From: Trichoplax adhaerens
Taxonomy: Eukaryota; Placozoa; Uniplacotomia; Trichoplacea; Trichoplacidae
Direction: 5' to 3'
NCBI RefSeq assembly: GCF_000150275.1
Contig: NW_002060944.1
Location: forward strand, 807,014 to 871,013
Length of the DNA stretch: 64,000 nucleotides
Part shown: one piece after another, positions 10,096 to 28,249 of the stretch
How positions within the stretch are numbered: the stretch's first letter is position 1
Layout: every line of letters begins with the position of its first letter
Position numbers and translations under genes: made by a program
Notes under the pieces: generated by a model
What the model was told of the DNA's origin: nothing
Databases searched by the model: none
The model's input: only the letters and a program-made list of their open reading frames with translations

Positions 10096-13000
10096 ATGAA
10101 GACGCCATTTGCGGTCTTGAATTTCTTCCTTGTGTTTTACTTATCGGCTGTTTTATGTGTTAGTTATCAGCCTACATGGGAATCCTTGGATAAGAGACCT
10201 TTACCGGATTGGTATGATAAAGCAAAAATTGGCATTTTTATGCATTGGGGAGTATTCTCGGTGCCGAGTTATGGCCACTCTGGTGCTGCTAGTGAATGGT
10301 TTTGGCATAACTGGAAAAGGAACAAGCCTGATGCAGGAACAGTTCAATTTATGAAGAAAAATTTCCGCCCTGATTTCCAATATACTGATTTCGCTCCCAT
10401 GTTTCGTGCAGAATTGTACGATCCTTACGAATGGGCTGAAATAATCCAAAATTCTGGCGCAAAGTAAGTGTATGGACCAATACCATCAGTAGTGCATGCT
10501 AAATCCACTGGTCTCCAACCGCTTCACTTCAGTAACAATCATTTATTAAATAACCGATCCAATACATGATCATAGTTAATTCATCCGTCTATACTATAGC
10601 CATCCTACATCAAGACACCATCACCATAGGTATCAGTCTGTAAAGTAGACAGTCATTTATCCATTCGAAAAACTTACGTCATTGGCGATCTCCTTTTGCC
10701 TCATTTCTATCCGATGTAGTAATACGCGTACTTTACTGTACTTTCCATGTCTGATAATATGAAAACTGCACTGTTGATGTTCACTTGCTACTAGTCTTGT
10801 CGCCTTGTCCCCAAAATACCAATAGTTCAATATGTATAGACACTGGTACCACAATAAATTGGTCAACTTATACCGCACAACAGTACTCTACTGTATCCAC
10901 GCTTTGCATTAAAATCGAAAATACTGTACTAGATAATATGTCTACAGCTCACCGTTCAACGAGTTATCAATAGTAAACAATTGCCATCAACAACATTACT
11001 TTACCGGAAAGATTACAACATCATCTTTAAATTATCTTGTACTTATATCCAATCATCATCAATCGATATTCAAAAAAAGAGTATTACAAATTCTCACTTT
11101 CAATTAACCCATTTTGATTGATCCTTCAAACTATAGATATGTCATCTTAACTTCAAAGCATCATGAAGGATATACCCTTTATCCATCCAAGCCTTCATGG
11201 AATTGGAATTCTATGACCGTCGGATCCAAAAGAGATCTTCTAGGTAATGATGATTTAGACATAGATAGTCTTACATTTCTTGACTTCTTCCAAGAGGTAT
11301 AATTTATTTCAAATCGAATACCTTACAACTATCTTGATGGTATATCATTACAAAGTATTAAGTATAAAACTGTCTTCTACCATCTTTCACTGTAATATCA
11401 CATGTAGACATACGTACAATTTTATCGCTTCCATATCATAATTATGTTATCATCGATTACAAGTTGCCAATTTTGAGAATGTCCACTTACAAGTATACGC
11501 GTATATCTCCATCGTGTTACACCTCGATAATACCCTTTCAATCGATTTTATGCTTGAATTGAGTAATACGTACGTACGAATAGGTACCATTATTAAATGT
11601 ATCTTTAAATGCAAGATTGGCATTCTTACAATCGGATAATGCTCTACAAATGTTTCTGTAGTAGCTGACGCAATACGTATGCCATACATACTGTACATTT
11701 AATGGAGATGGTGCAGCAATTTCCACATTATCGCTCTCATTGACATTCATCAATGTCAAGGAACGATCTGCAATACTAAGATGCATTTACTGATCTATCT
11801 CATCTAATCCAGGTGAATTGGCTCATGCAATTAGAAACAAAACAAAAGTTCGCTTCGGTGCTTATCACTCACTCTTTGAATGGTTTAATCCAATCTTTCT
11901 GCAAGATCAAAAAAACAACTTCAAAACTAAAACCTACGTACAAGTAAATGATGAATTATCCTATAGAAATTAATTTCTGCTTGCATAACGGTGATATAGT
12001 TACGATTACGACTCAGTTATAAAATTCTCTATGAAATGAAATTTCATTCTAGTATGTTAGCACCAGAAACACTTTGTCCATTTGATAGGATTGTAGGACA
12101 TTATCACCACTAAGATTTATTTTTACTATGTTATCACCAAGATGTTAATGTTTCATAAAATAATAAATCAACTAGGAAGTTCTAATGCCCGAGATACATG
12201 ATCTGATCGTGAATTATAAGCCAGAGATTTTGTGGGCTGATGGTGAATGGGCGGCGAATGATACTTATTGGCAGAGCAAACAGCTCCTTGCGTGGTTATA
12301 TAATAAAAGGTTATAACTACAAGATAAATCATATTATAGATGGATGATGAAATCATAATTTTATCTCATTGAAGGCTTTATAAATTAACATTTTTAATTT
12401 CTACATAAATTAGCCCTGTCAAAAATACCATTGTCACTAACGATCGATGGGGTAAAGGGGATAGAAATAAACATGGTGGTTTTTTTACTGGTGGCGATCG
12501 CTACAGCCCTGGCACTATACAGAAGCATAAATTTGAAAATGCCATGACTATCGATCGTTATAGCTGGGGTTTCTCTCGGCCATCTAACCTAAACGCTTAC
12601 TTGACTATTGAAGAATTATTATCAATTTTAGCTAAAACAATTAGGTATGGCTTTGTTAAGCATAGCACTAAACGTATCTATACGTTATTATGTGCAGTAC
12701 ACTAATTATCTATTGGTATTATATTATAACTAAACAAAAATTATATATCACTCTGATGCAATCGTGCTCATAGCTTGCTAATCTTTGAATTGTTTTTTGT
12801 GTCATAAATAGTTGTAATGGTAATTTAGCCATTAATATCGGACCAACACATGATGGTCGTATTGTACCGATCTTCCAAGAGAGACTGTCTCAACTTGGCC
12901 AATGGCTAAAAGTAAATGGTGATGGCATTTACGAGACTCGACCATGGCATGTGGCCAAAGACTCTAGTAACAGTAATGTTTGGTAAGCTAGCCCATAGCA

Positions 13001-13362
13001 AGCTACTTCAAAATTTTTTATCTAGACAAAAGACTTAAACAACAAACACAGTAGTACGCCTACATGACAGATATATTAAGACAACTGACAGTTTAACACC
13101 TTTTCTTCTCAGGTATACATCCAAGAATGGTACTGTGTATGCTATCGTTCTTAAGTGGCCAGGTTCTACTTTATCCTTAGCTGAACCAATGGTGCAGGCA
13201 AAGGAAACTAAAATTGGTTTACTTGGGTACAAAGGGAATTTTTCATTTAAAAGTCAATCCAAGAATAAGGGAGTCATTATTAACATTCCACCATTAACCG
13301 TTGCTCAATTACCATGCAAGTGGGCTTGGGTATTTACATTTACTAATTTAAAAAATAAGTAA
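10096..13362 (+). CDS. FUCA1: Alpha-L-fucosidase (GH29), secreted/lysosomal
   Basis: GH29 fucosidases remove terminal alpha-L-fucose from glycoconjugates, usually in lysosomes or outside the cell. Exons: 10096-10463, 11137-11243, 11813-11943, 12176-12309, 12414-12644, 12812-12982, 13113-13362 (stop). Phases join and give 463 residues, the usual family length. Residues 1-23 form a signal peptide (hydrophobic [16 protein letters not shown]). Family motifs follow in order: [48 protein letters not shown] (D224 is the expected nucleophile), NDRWG and [17 protein letters not shown], then a C-terminal beta domain. The exon 2 donor is placed at CTAG|GTAATG because this restores the family motif [10 protein letters not shown]; the frame stays open beyond it into the intron. 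FUCA1 and FUCA2 cannot be told apart here, so the symbol is approximate. Confidence 0.95.
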
Positions 13363-14857
13363 GATACTGTAGTGTGAGGTGGTAGAGCTTACCCAAATCG
13401 CGATAACTATTATTATTGCAACTAGTCTTACATCCTATGTTACAATATGCTGTAGATATTACAATGCATAGTATCGTTTTAATCTTGTCAAACCAATCCA
13501 AAAATTGGTATCACAGTGTATGGATAGATTCCTGAACTGTTCCTACTTTTAAAATTGTCTTAAAATGCAAATTTTTGTCGTATTCTGTGCATCTTGTAGT
13601 GAATATTTCTTAATTTTACAGGAAACATTATCGCACCATGGTGCTTTTCCATTAACACCGTATGATTTTTAATTCTTGTAGTCATGATGGTATAATCTGT
13701 AAGATTACGTAATCATGTATCAAATTCAGTTCCAAGACCACTGATACATCACAAAGATCTATCAGAAGTGCGTTTAATGAATTTTTTATCCAATGGTATA
13801 TGTACTTGGTAAACTATGATGACGAATCAGTGTCGGTTTGATCATAAAGTAACTATAGCGAATAATATGTTTATGTTCTCGTTTGTTTATTAAATGTAAA
13901 CACATTTCTATGTTCTATGTAGGATTAGGTATATACTAGATAAAACAATAAAAAATTACAGTATTGTTAATGGAATCAAACGTAGGTGGAAATTATTGAT
14001 GCAATAAACTACACAATATACATATTAAAATTTCGCGTACACCATCTTCTTCTGAGTACTCCCAATCACACCAATCGCAAACATTACACTTTACAAATTC
14101 ATCAAAGCTAAGTTTTTTGCTCCTCTCTTTCCATGCACGGCAACTTTAACACAACGGAAGAAATCCACACGTTTTGATCAAAGTAAGTATAATAAGCACT
14201 TTATTAATGAATTATGTGCAATATGAAATATTAAAATGAAACAAAAAAAGACTTAAAGTTCATAACTAGCATCTATTGTATGTTGAATCTATCCATGACA
14301 GCATTTAAACTAAGTGCAGCAAATTGATTTCATCAATACTAAGCTGATGCAGTTCTTAACTAAACAAAGTAGTTGACTACGGTTGTTATGAAAGTCTAAG
14401 AAGTTGTCAAGAAATAGATATCTTTCTGCTTTAAACAAATCATTCATCATCTTCGACAGAGAGAATTGAATATGCAAAATTGCTTCTACAGGTAAAGACA
14501 ATAACAGTGCTAGTAGAGTCACATTTCAAGATGATACAAACAATCATCCGACGATGGCATTATTCAAACATATCTTCGATAACAATACAGGTTTTCAGTT
14601 TACAATTAACTGTACAAAAAATCGCCACTTAAAACCAGCAAATATACTGTGTAATAGGCTCCTAGATTATACCAGGATAAAAAATGCAACACATATTTCA
14701 CATACGAATAATTTAAAACTGGCATAGAGACTGAAATCGGGTATTACCTATAAAATAGTGTTTACGTAAATATAATGCTACATAATATTATAAAAATTGC
14801 CACAACTTGTATGGATTACTTTAATTTCTCACGTAGCAAAAACAATTGTTCACCCTT
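13363..14857. other. Convergent spacer between the fucosidase and CDK genes
   Basis: Both neighbours end here, so it should hold two 3' UTRs. AATAAA-like words occur near 13946. No exon, repeat array or structured RNA was found. Confidence 0.5.
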
Positions 14858-17663
<2,806 letters not shown>

Positions 17664-20600
17664 CAGGTGAAATTGCAAATTATTTAGTTATTCTATCCAG
17701 TTTCCACCTATGCAAAGAAATAAGAAATAGCCGTATGATTAACTAATTGCACAGTATCTATAGTTTCAGCAGTAATTCCGTTTAATCATAGGGTAATATT
17801 GAAGAACATGATTAATATGCTCCAGATAGGCTCAAGACAAAAAACGGCATACAGTACACAAATAGTAAGAGTGGAAAGTAGAAACTTAAAGTTGTTCATA
17901 AACTTTCATGTATAGGTAATTGCAGCGTCTACGTGAAGTGCTAGTTTTGCATCATACTCTTAGGTGTGGATTGCAATTCTTTTTTTGGCTAAACATAAAA
18001 TCAAGCATGAATATCAAAGAAGTAGGAAACTACTCTATTTAAATAGTCTACACAGCACTGCCATAGTGGTTAGATAGACAACGCATGATATCTACAGCCA
18101 CTACTACATTAATAATTGCAAATTACCGTAGTACAATCGACTAGGTATTGCCTATTTAAATTTTTATTCATCACTACAATCTATATAATTTCGTGTATCC
18201 TTAATCAGAAGAAACCATAGATAAAAACCAGCGATTGAAATAGAGAACGCTTGAGAAAGATAATTTGAAAGATAGATTACTATAAATTGTTGTATTGGTA
18301 TAGACATCCTACCCCATGAAATGGTCAATGTTAGTAAATCTATTGCCCAATTTTGGCTAAGACTAACATCGCAAGGTTAATTTATAAGGTGTGGTAAAGA
18401 CCTTATTCAGGCTTTGACGATATAGAAATTAACTTGTAAAATTTGCTGAAGGAGCAATCTGTAGATACAATGAAAACTCCAATTTTGTTACATTCTTAAA
18501 ATCAATTTACTGCAGCAGATATGCAGCTAATTGCAAGGTGTGACCGCCTCACAACATGATCAATATATTGTCCTTTCCATGTAATCATGTTGTGCCTTCT
18601 GGACTCTCTGTTCGATTAGTTCACGGTATCGTGATCTACGAATATGATGGGTGGTTGCTATTGTCGACATGATTAAATTAGATTTAATTTAATTTATTAG
18701 AGTTTTCCATAGAAACTTAAACACTTCCATCCGAAGCAACTCTTTCGAATTCTTTTGGCTTAATGTTACTGATGCACTAGTCCACAGTCAGTGCTCACAC
18801 ATTTGTTATACATCCACTTATTCCATATCTTATGAGTATTTGCGTCGTTGCACGGATTTAATGCAATAAATAGGATAATCATTTTGTTGCAGTTTATCCA
18901 TCATTGCAGATATATTGATCATCATAGAATACTGTACAGTACGCGCATTTATTGGCAATGACTTGTTGTAATTACTGCAGCGCTATTTTAAACATGCTGT
19001 GTAAGTATCATAAATTTATTCAGTGCAATCAAAATAGTACTAAGGTTGCACATGAGGATCAGCGACTGCACATTGTACAATCTCAAAGAAGTAGATCATG
19101 CCTCGAACTATCCCTCTCCTAACGCCAATAATGACAAATAAAGGTACTCGTATTACCAAAAACAGTGAATGGGATTATGACTAAATGTGCATAGAGATCA
19201 TTCTAGTCATATACCTGATAAAAAAAAATAAAAAGTTATACCTTTGGTTGAGGAATATGAATCGATGCATTAAAAGATACTTAGTACTCGCACGGTAAAT
19301 TGCAAACATCGTACAGTATAGCCATTAGATAACGTTACAAATGTTCCTTTAAGTGTACAATAGCTCAATTGCTTTCCTGCGATTGTTGTTATAATATTTT
19401 AAGCATAAACATGCCGGCATCAGTACAGTACTTGCAAAAGCACGCTTACAGGTGCAGCGTGGTGTTCTATACTCTTATTGTATTACAACATTCAACAAGT
19501 ATGATTGAACTGGCAATAAAGACAAGCTACAGTATAACAATCCATATTGAAAGCATTAGAGCAACGCATAGGAAAAAAAGAAGAATACAGTCATAGACCT
19601 AGAAAATTGTTGATAGTGGAATTTCATGTACAACAAATTGATCCCCAAAAAAGATAATCCCAAATAACTTTGTAGTTTAGTTCTAATTAAATATCCTACT
19701 AGCAGATTAGTAGCATAATAAATTAGCTCAGAAGCTTATAGTTATCCAAATAATCTTATTTTGTCACGTTAGTCAGCATGTACAGTGCAGTAATATATAT
19801 ACATGATAAGTTCAATCTACGAGTTCTATGATGGGCCTCAAAACTACCGGTACTCGTCGACGATGTCATTACCTAGTCATTAAAATTAGCATTGGTCATG
19901 CTACTAACTGTAAATCATTAATCAGATTAGCTAGATAATAAATTGGTTCTAAATGCTGTAGTCCACTATGTAAATACATCAGAATACAGTATTACCTTAT
20001 TACTACAATTAATATTCCCAAATTAGGGTATTAAATTTATACTTTAACAGTGCTTTAAGCCGTAATAAGAATCTACAAGTACGATGGAATCTTATCAAGA
20101 TAAGTATTTATGCCTTGGCAATAACTATCCAGTGGTTGTTATTCAATAGCTACTAATTTAATACGTAGTCTAAAAGATATGCGCGTACAAATTCTGAGAG
20201 CGTTTGTTCCTTTTATTTTGCACGATGTACTTATGCGTATCCAACACCTGACTTAAATAATTACAAATATAAGAAATAGTTAATTTGCGTATCTGCCGTA
20301 GAAGCTCTAAAAGCTAGGGACTTCCATCTACCGTGGTACAGCACTGTACACTGTACAGTCTGTACTACGAACCTTACGAATCTTATGTAAGATATTTACT
20401 TACTGAATGTAAATAAACAGTGTATGATCGTATAAACAGTATCAAGATCAGAGTCTTCAAACTAGTACTGTACTGACTACTCGTACAATATAATATCAGA
20501 CCAAAACTATGCAACTCTAGCACAGCCTGTTACTTGTTCACTGCCTGGCAGAATAGATTGCCATATAAGCATTCAATTAACATATAGTCATTCACCTTGC

Positions 20601-21341
20601 ATACACCGTAAAATAAAAACCCGGCAGGGGTGCAATTGCTTGTGACTGTGCGTGCATAATTAGACTCAAAAGATAACTGCAATGATTCTATTAGCTACCA
20701 CCAGGGTCACTTTAGTACCGTATAGGTATAAATGAATTGTGGAGAAGAGCTAGAAATGGTCGAAAATTGTTGACAACTTTCATTGATTCCATTCTGCAAC
20801 TTTAAATCGACCGTGACTAAGGAAGTTGTACGTAATCCAAAATGTCGCAGCCTAAATTTGATCTACGTACATAGTACGCTCTATTAACTTAAGATGTATG
20901 AAAGCTCGCTTCCTGAGCCAAGTCGGCATGTGCAGATATCGATTATCAAAGTCGACGTAATGTGTCGATCAGCAGGTGTTTGCTCAACTTGAACAAAAAT
21001 TACAAAAATGTGCCGTGCATATTATGTCATTGAAAGCGCGACTTAGAAAAATATTCGTCATTCAGTCTAAAACTCAATAGCCAACATCAACATTGCAAAG
21101 ACTTGATCAATTATAATCTATAGAGTAAGGACATAGCACAATTTGAAAATATTTATACTCTAATTGAAAAAGTACAGTATTAGCTGAAATGGTGAATACT
21201 GTGCAGTAGTAAGAACACATTTTGTCGTTTTGCCATGTGCGATTATGTGATAAGGATATCATTTCATAATTTTAAATCTTAATTAAAAAATATTCACTGT
21301 GTATAATAAATACGTCATGATTATATCATCCGCAAGGCGTA

Positions 21342-21374
21342 CTGTATATATATATATATTATATATATATATTC
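21342..21374. repeat. (AT)n microsatellite
   Basis: A TATATA tract is interrupted once by a doubled T, followed shortly by another short TATA stretch. It lies in the gene-poor region. Confidence 0.9.
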
Positions 21375-22375
21375 CCATATATTATATATCATGATAACCT
21401 GACAATACAGCATTAGAAGCATGAAATCGTAAGCATAATGCTACAGCAGTTTACCTCTCAATATTGTAGAATAAAAATATAGTATGTATGGTTGCATCGT
21501 TGTATTGCACTTTTACATGTATTTTACTGTATTGGGTGTTTGATTGAATTAGCTCGACATAGACCGAAACTAAAACTATGCAAAGTCCCCACTTTTTTTT
21601 TGTAGGCCTTCTAAAAGTAAAGATGTGAGCGTTAAATATCAAAGGTTTTTGCATAAATGGCGTTTGCTTACCGTCCCTAGTCATTAGAACAGCATATTAT
21701 TCATCATCCATTGATTGCCTTTCAACATCAAGATACTACGACCGAAATGGGAATAACTGAACAAATACTACGAGCAAGGCTGGCGATGATGGTTGATCCT
21801 ATGGCAGCCGTGGTGGTGTCAATTTGATATAGAGTCAGCGCAACATGGGATAAGACAGTAGTTCAAATAATTGCTATCACCACAGGCAGAAAAAATAACT
21901 TGGATCGGATGAACAGTGACAGCAAACAAAATATCAATTCTAAATTTAGAAATGCAAAAAAAACGTAGACTGTGGTCATAAGTCAATCATCGCTTTACCG
22001 TAAAATAATGGAATGACTGGGATCTAAATAATTGACACCGCAGTATCATGTGCATTTGATAACTTGTATTTAGAATTGCATGAAATTAACGCTTGATGAC
22101 ATAAAATAACAAAGTAGATTGTACACTTTAGCAAGGTGTACAATGTACAACTTGGATTCTTTGAATTTTAATCATTTTGCTTTATTTTGGGGGCTATTTA
22201 ATGAATTACTATTGGTATCGACCGCCTAGCTCTTCAGCAGTGAAGCTCAACTGTGTAATGATCCATATCTCCATTTTCTCATCATTTAAAGTACATGATT
22301 TGCTGGCCTAGCCTCTATTGAAAATGCAAATCATTTTTTTCCAATGGAAGAATACATTCTATCCTAATTTCACCT

Positions 22376-22436
22376 TTTTTTTTCTTTCCTCTCTCAGTAT
22401 GTTTCTTTCTCTCTCTCTCTCTCTCTCTTTCCTCTA
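22376..22436 (+). repeat. T-rich tract and (CT)n microsatellite
   Basis: A poly-T/C stretch leads into about ten CT dinucleotides and more pyrimidines. The purines lie on the minus strand. Confidence 0.9.
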
Positions 22437-22745
22437 CCTCATGCTAAGATTTGGCTGTTATCAGCAATATGTTGATATTCTTTGGTGGATAGTGTGTATG
22501 ACCAGGGCAACCTTTCCACTGACCGGTGTGTATCGGTTGGCAAGGATTGGATCGATAGGAATAATACTGTTGACTAATTATTGTAGTTGCTTTTGAAAGC
22601 AATGAATGAGGGATGGAGTATTCTCCTCAATAGTAACAATAATAATATGATTATTCTACTTTGCCATCAGCAATGAAATAGGAATTTTTATTCTCTCTTG
22701 CTATTGATTTCGGTGGACACTAGTGGATCGACCACGTCATGGCCA

Positions 22746-22796
22746 TTTTTTTTCTCTCTCTCTCTCTCTCTCTTTCTTCCTTTCTTTCTTTCTTTG
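22746..22796 (+). repeat. Second (CT)n microsatellite with (CTTT)n
   Basis: About ten CT units are followed by CTTT repeats, in the same orientation as the tract near 22.4 kb and 370 bp away. Open frames through it are low-complexity and not credible genes. Confidence 0.9.
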
Positions 22797-25700
22797 AATG
22801 GTCAATCCAATGACGACTGTGGTGTGTCATGTTGCATGCAACACGTAACACGACGTGTCGTACGGTACTGGGATGTGTTTCCACGTCGATCGATTTATTG
22901 CCACTATCCAATAAGCAAGTTGGACTAACAAAGACGAGCTCAAGACAATGCATTGACATTGAATAGGCAATGAATAGGTCAGTGAATGATACCAGCCAGT
23001 CATCCATGACGGTCATCCCAAGCGATCGTGTTGACCCGAGCTGACTCAACTCTTGACTTGGCTAGGCATGACTGACGCTCAATGGTACTGTACCATACTG
23101 TCAATGCAATTAACATCAATTATATCGGATGCAGTCATAATCAATCAACATCATTCCAATTAATTGTGAATAATATGATGAACATTAGGTTGCTATTCAA
23201 TTTTCTTCTATCCAACATGGAGAATGAATGGAATATGCAAAATACTTCTCTAATATCAATACGGTAAATTAAATCAAAGTGATTAGGATGGGCACCGATA
23301 ACAGAACACACCCTAGATCTCATCAAGGGATGAAAATTCACATTTTTAATGGGTCCTTTCAGTCATTTTTAAATAACGCCATGGAGACGGAAGACGATGG
23401 TCATCGATTGGATCATCGTCTACGATCTCGTTGCATGGCAATCATTGCATGCTCAATCTCTTGGACTGTTTTGATCGACGACGAGAGCAGAGGTCGAGAA
23501 AAAGTAATTATACTGACATCAAAAATAACAGGTGGTCCTTCATGGATAGATGAATGATTACAATAATAATAATAATAACATGCAACGAGATTCCACTCAT
23601 TTCCAACGTCTCTACAGTACAGGACTACAATACAGTCCATCCACCATGAAAAAATGATCACATCCAGTTTAGGCTAACATGCACAAGATGACAGAAAATA
23701 AATGGACGAACTGGCTATCAGTAGGACTATCTTCATCCTTGTTATCGTTGAAGGATAGACAACAAACGTGGACAGGATCGAGAAGGATGGATAGTTTAAT
23801 TGAAAAAAAAAAAAATTCTGAAATGGATGATAATCATCATGTGCTAATATGAACAATCAAATTCATATTAATTGCAGTCTTTCCATCAACGATTCATCAT
23901 CTCTCTGTCATGACTACAATGTACGACCTTTCTTAGCCCAATCCCTTCTATTTGGATACAACAAAAAATTATGTAAATTCTAAATGATAGAATAAAGATA
24001 ATGACAACTTGTCTCGCGGCATCTTTGCATGTTTACTCTTTTTCATACGTCTAACCTCGTCTCTACATGCTGTACAACATTGTAATCCATCATCATGCCC
24101 GTCATAAATGGACACATTGAGCCACTCGTAGACGCATAAACTATACTGTATAACATCATCCACCTTTTTTTTTACCTATTCTACAACGATATCCACACTA
24201 ATTTAAAATGAAATTTGTAGCCATCGATCGTTATACACACTAGTAATAATCTAATCGATCGCTTCAATGTAATTCATTAAATAATCTACTCATTTCCCTT
24301 TAACGATGATGTTGATGTCACATGATTATCCTGCTGCTGTTCTTGTTGATCTTTATTGAAGAATGTGCCCCGCAGTATTCTAAACCAATTAGCTAATGAA
24401 TCTTTCCCTTAGTGAAACTATTACTTTTTTAACCTTGATTCTATATGGATGTATTATTCATAGGAACATGGGGTAGTCCTACATAAAAATGATGACTGTA
24501 TACTCGAGACTAGAAACAGTTCCAACTTTATCATACATAGACAACATCTTCGTTCAAGAAAATGGAAAGAAAAAAAAATTGCTCTCCAACCTTATGCGAT
24601 TGGGCGGGTTATGATCCAACGTCTGCAACGTATACTCGTTGTAAGAAGGATAAATTTCATCTTTCTACCTGCACGTTTATTCATGGGATGCATTCACATC
24701 GGTGTTTCTCCCATCTAATTTTATTTGCATCGTCATTAGTCATTAGTCAGGCTACAAAACATTAAACAAAATTGCTACGATGATGAATTAATTAGTCTTA
24801 TTCTCTATCCAGGGAGATAGAGAAAATATTGACCACCTTTATTTTAATCTCCCTTGGTCTATAACGCACCTCCACTAATTAAAATAATAGCATATCTTTA
24901 CTGGGCAACCGGTATAATTTTGAGAACAAATAACTTTGATCAAATATCATTATTGGCATACAAAATACGTCAGTTATTTCTTGAACAATAAAAATAGAAT
25001 AGTAATTGTGTATTTATTCTGCTAAGGGAAGACCCAATCTGTCTACTCCATCGCCAACTTGATGGCCGTCAATGAATGATAAGAAGGCTGTGTTCTATCT
25101 CCAATCGGAAATAATCATAATAATAATAATGGATAATTAAATGCAGGTTAAAGTCATGTAAAATACAGCTGTAGATGCAATCAATGGTCTTGCATATATC
25201 CAACTACTAAACTAAACAGGGAGGCAAGCATAACAAGGAAAAAAAATAAAAGTGTGCAAACATAAAAATGATTAGATTCATTTATTACAAGTTAAAAATT
25301 AGAGGCCATGGTCTGCCCACTCGTCCTATGTTTACTAATTCTGTTTTGCAAATTCTTGCCAACATTCTGATCCTGGACGACACCACTATACAATTTTATA
25401 GGCACAGCTTGTGGCCAACAAGTTGTTCACTGCAGTTGTCCTCCATTAATTCATCTACCTTCATTCCTATCTACGTTTATCCTCGTCAATTCTTTGTAAC
25501 ATTGTTATATTTAGCCATTCATTTCAACACTTTACTTTCCTACCATTAACAACGTTACTTTTGATCAATGCAATATGTACGTCAATTCATTTAGCTCAGG
25601 TAAAATAATAAATATAATTCATTGTGCCAATCTCCCTATACTATTGTGCTATCATATTGAGATATTTCTCTTAATGGTATTTGATTCATTCAGTTTATTG

Positions 25701-28249
25701 CCATTTATCCAACTTTTGCATTAATACTATATATCAGCCTACTTAGCTCACTAAACAAGGCAGTCATTCATGGCTACCCTTAAATTACATCCTATATTAT
25801 AATTATTCAATTTCCATCATTCACGATGGGGTCTGTGAATGTTTTGCATTAACCTATTTCGCTCAGTCAGATATTCATTCATGCCCATCTACACTCTATT
25901 ATCCAATTCTGTTTTGACAGTTCCTCAACATTAATTCTTTCACATCGACCTGTTTTTATTGAATGCTATCCATTAATCAATTAACCTTGGTTAAAATCGC
26001 TATTCATATTTTCATATACGATATTATTCGATTGCATTTTGATAGTTCCTTGTTAATATTTTCAATATTTTCATCTTTTCATTATTTAAACTATTTCGTA
26101 AAATGTTGCACATTAATCCTTGGCTCCGGTTAAGTAAACTAGTAATATTTAGGATATCGGACATCATACCGTTCTGAAACTATTGACTCTAGTACCTATA
26201 ATCCCCTCAATATTTTGCCCTTCATCGCTCCTTCAACTCGCTATGATTTAATTATTTCCCGTTTCTTTATCGGTACCAAGCGTGAATCTCTCTCTCATCT
26301 ACTATAAATGGTGTAATTACTTCGCATATCCATCTACCTGATGTAATATTTGTTCCTTTCTTTTTACCGACATGAATAATTATCAGAAATAATAAAAGAG
26401 ACTGTACAGCAAAGGAGACAATGTTTTATTTCATTCGAGAAATTACAGTTTAGCGAACTGCTCTCCAGATAGCCTGACTACCATAGAATGTGAAATAATT
26501 AATCAAAATTACTTCTATCCTTATACATCATATCTTATACTGATCATGATCTCCAATTTTGGGGGAGGTGAAAGGGAGCAAATGGTGATGACAAATTAAT
26601 AAAAAGGAATAGCGAAATACTAAATCATGACTCCTTAATTTATTTTTCCATCAAAATTATCATGGAAGAGCTATGCAAAAATGTCTACTGCAGCGCTTGC
26701 GGTACATTCAATGAGACCACCTACGCCTCTTCAGCACGACTCTGTGCTTTAATAATTTTTTAATTCATTCCATCCTTGCTATAATCGGCTTGTTAGTATC
26801 AGTGGGCCAACTTTAATATATGAAGAAGTGGACGATTGCCAACTTTGACAGAAAGTGCAAATTTGTATGGAATCAGAGACATACCTACAGTATCTAATCA
26901 CTGCTCTCTATGAAGTCGGTTAGACACCTCTAATGATAATTAATCAGAAAATCATGTTATCTCTAGGTACAAAGTACTAATATCACATTACGATTAAAGA
27001 GTAAATGCCACATCTGCTGTGATACTCCTCCTCCTCCTTTGTAAAATAAGATAAAGACATATCGTATCCATTTCTTATTTCAAATAATATTAGTTATAAG
27101 TATTGAATTAAGGAATCTGTCTTCCATATAATATTTACCAACTTCTATCACTCAACGTTGGTCATGGTTACTACCACCTGTCATTAAAACTAGTTTCCCC
27201 CTTTTAATTCTTATGGCCACTCATTCCAAAGAATTCATTCTCATCAATTTTATTCTCAATATATTATTAATATTCATGTATTCATACCGGCCTGCTGCTG
27301 ATCGAGCTATGATTGCTTGCTATCCGCTAATGGGCTGCTACCAACATGACTGCCACAGTATGTTGTTATTTCATCGCTATAGTGTTCGGTCTGTTCACTG
27401 TCAATAGAATCATTTTTATTTTGTTACTGGAAATTCCCTTGTGGTAATCATTTCTTTGCCCTTCCAATCATCATACACCCATTCATTTTATCCGACTTTG
27501 ATAGCTGAATATTAATTTATTAATGACGCTTCCTATTTATTTTGTCAGCATTAATCATGTTGTATGTACCTACCGCATATTAATACCGATGATTTTAAAT
27601 TAGTAACTGAAATACATCAAGACTGGATACTACTCGATATCAGTTTGCCAACTGCATTCACAACGAATAGGATAAGTTAACATGCGTAACATCATTAATT
27701 AATATGTACGTCTATTTGCATCGTGCCAGCTTTGAGTGAATAAATAAATAAATATTATTCTATCTTATAAATCCAATATTTAAATGCCGGAGATCTTCAA
27801 CTACATCAGTTCTAGATACAAAGGAATGAGTACTGATTGAATACAGGTCAGAGATCATTATTTAAAATCTCTCTAAATTCTTCTCAGTGCTTCAGAAATA
27901 TAATATCGTAGCGATGCTTTGAATTAAGAATAGTGCCGATTTTAATGGCAAAATTTTCTTCCATATCTTTCTCCATATACTGTATATTTATTTCTCGATT
28001 TATTTATACTATTATAGCGTATATGTAGACTATAAAGTATAGTAGGAAATATCTGCGCGTATCTTATAAGCTAAAAGAGAATCAAATTTATTTGTACAAT
28101 AACAGGCTTAAAGAATGCACTTTTAAATACGTAGATATTAGTTTAAATATCAAATGCAAAGATGACTCAGGAAAAATAAGCATGGCAATAAACTAAATAT
28201 TCGCATTATATAATGGTATATCATATAAACCTTACTATTACTATAGTGT

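Larger units (their letters stand above)
17664..28249. other. Gene-poor region, left part
   Basis: I found no exon chain with consistent phase or recognisable product. The first part should include the CDK promoter. From about 22.2 to 26.5 kb the composition differs somewhat, with pyrimidine microsatellites and many catc/gatg words. Isolated open stretches with good splice-like ends (near 24.3, 25.05 and 26.7 kb, minus strand) do not link into a gene. Confidence 0.5.

Noticed and set aside
11244-11302. Extension of fucosidase exon 2 past 11243
   Set aside because: The frame stays open, but using GTAATG at 11244 restores the conserved [10 protein letters not shown] motif and the phase of exon 3.
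22318-22928. Two overlapping open frames with runs of Leu/Ser/Phe
   Set aside because: They are created by CT microsatellites; no splice context or family resemblance.
23279-24163. Several 60-90 codon open frames on both strands
   Set aside because: They overlap one another on opposite strands, lack family resemblance and do not link into spliced models.
24298-24420. Minus-strand open stretch GKDSLANWFRIL...NKDQQEQQQ ending in a stop
   Set aside because: It has an acceptor-like start and protein-like composition, but no partner exon in phase was found and 40 open codons are expected by chance in a region this size.
25011-25095. Minus-strand stretch FIDGHQVGDGVDRLGLP ending in a stop
   Set aside because: It resembles a short terminal exon but is only about 26 codons and stands alone.
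26687-26745. Minus-strand stretch VGGLIECTASAAVDIFA
   Set aside because: Too short and isolated to support as an exon.
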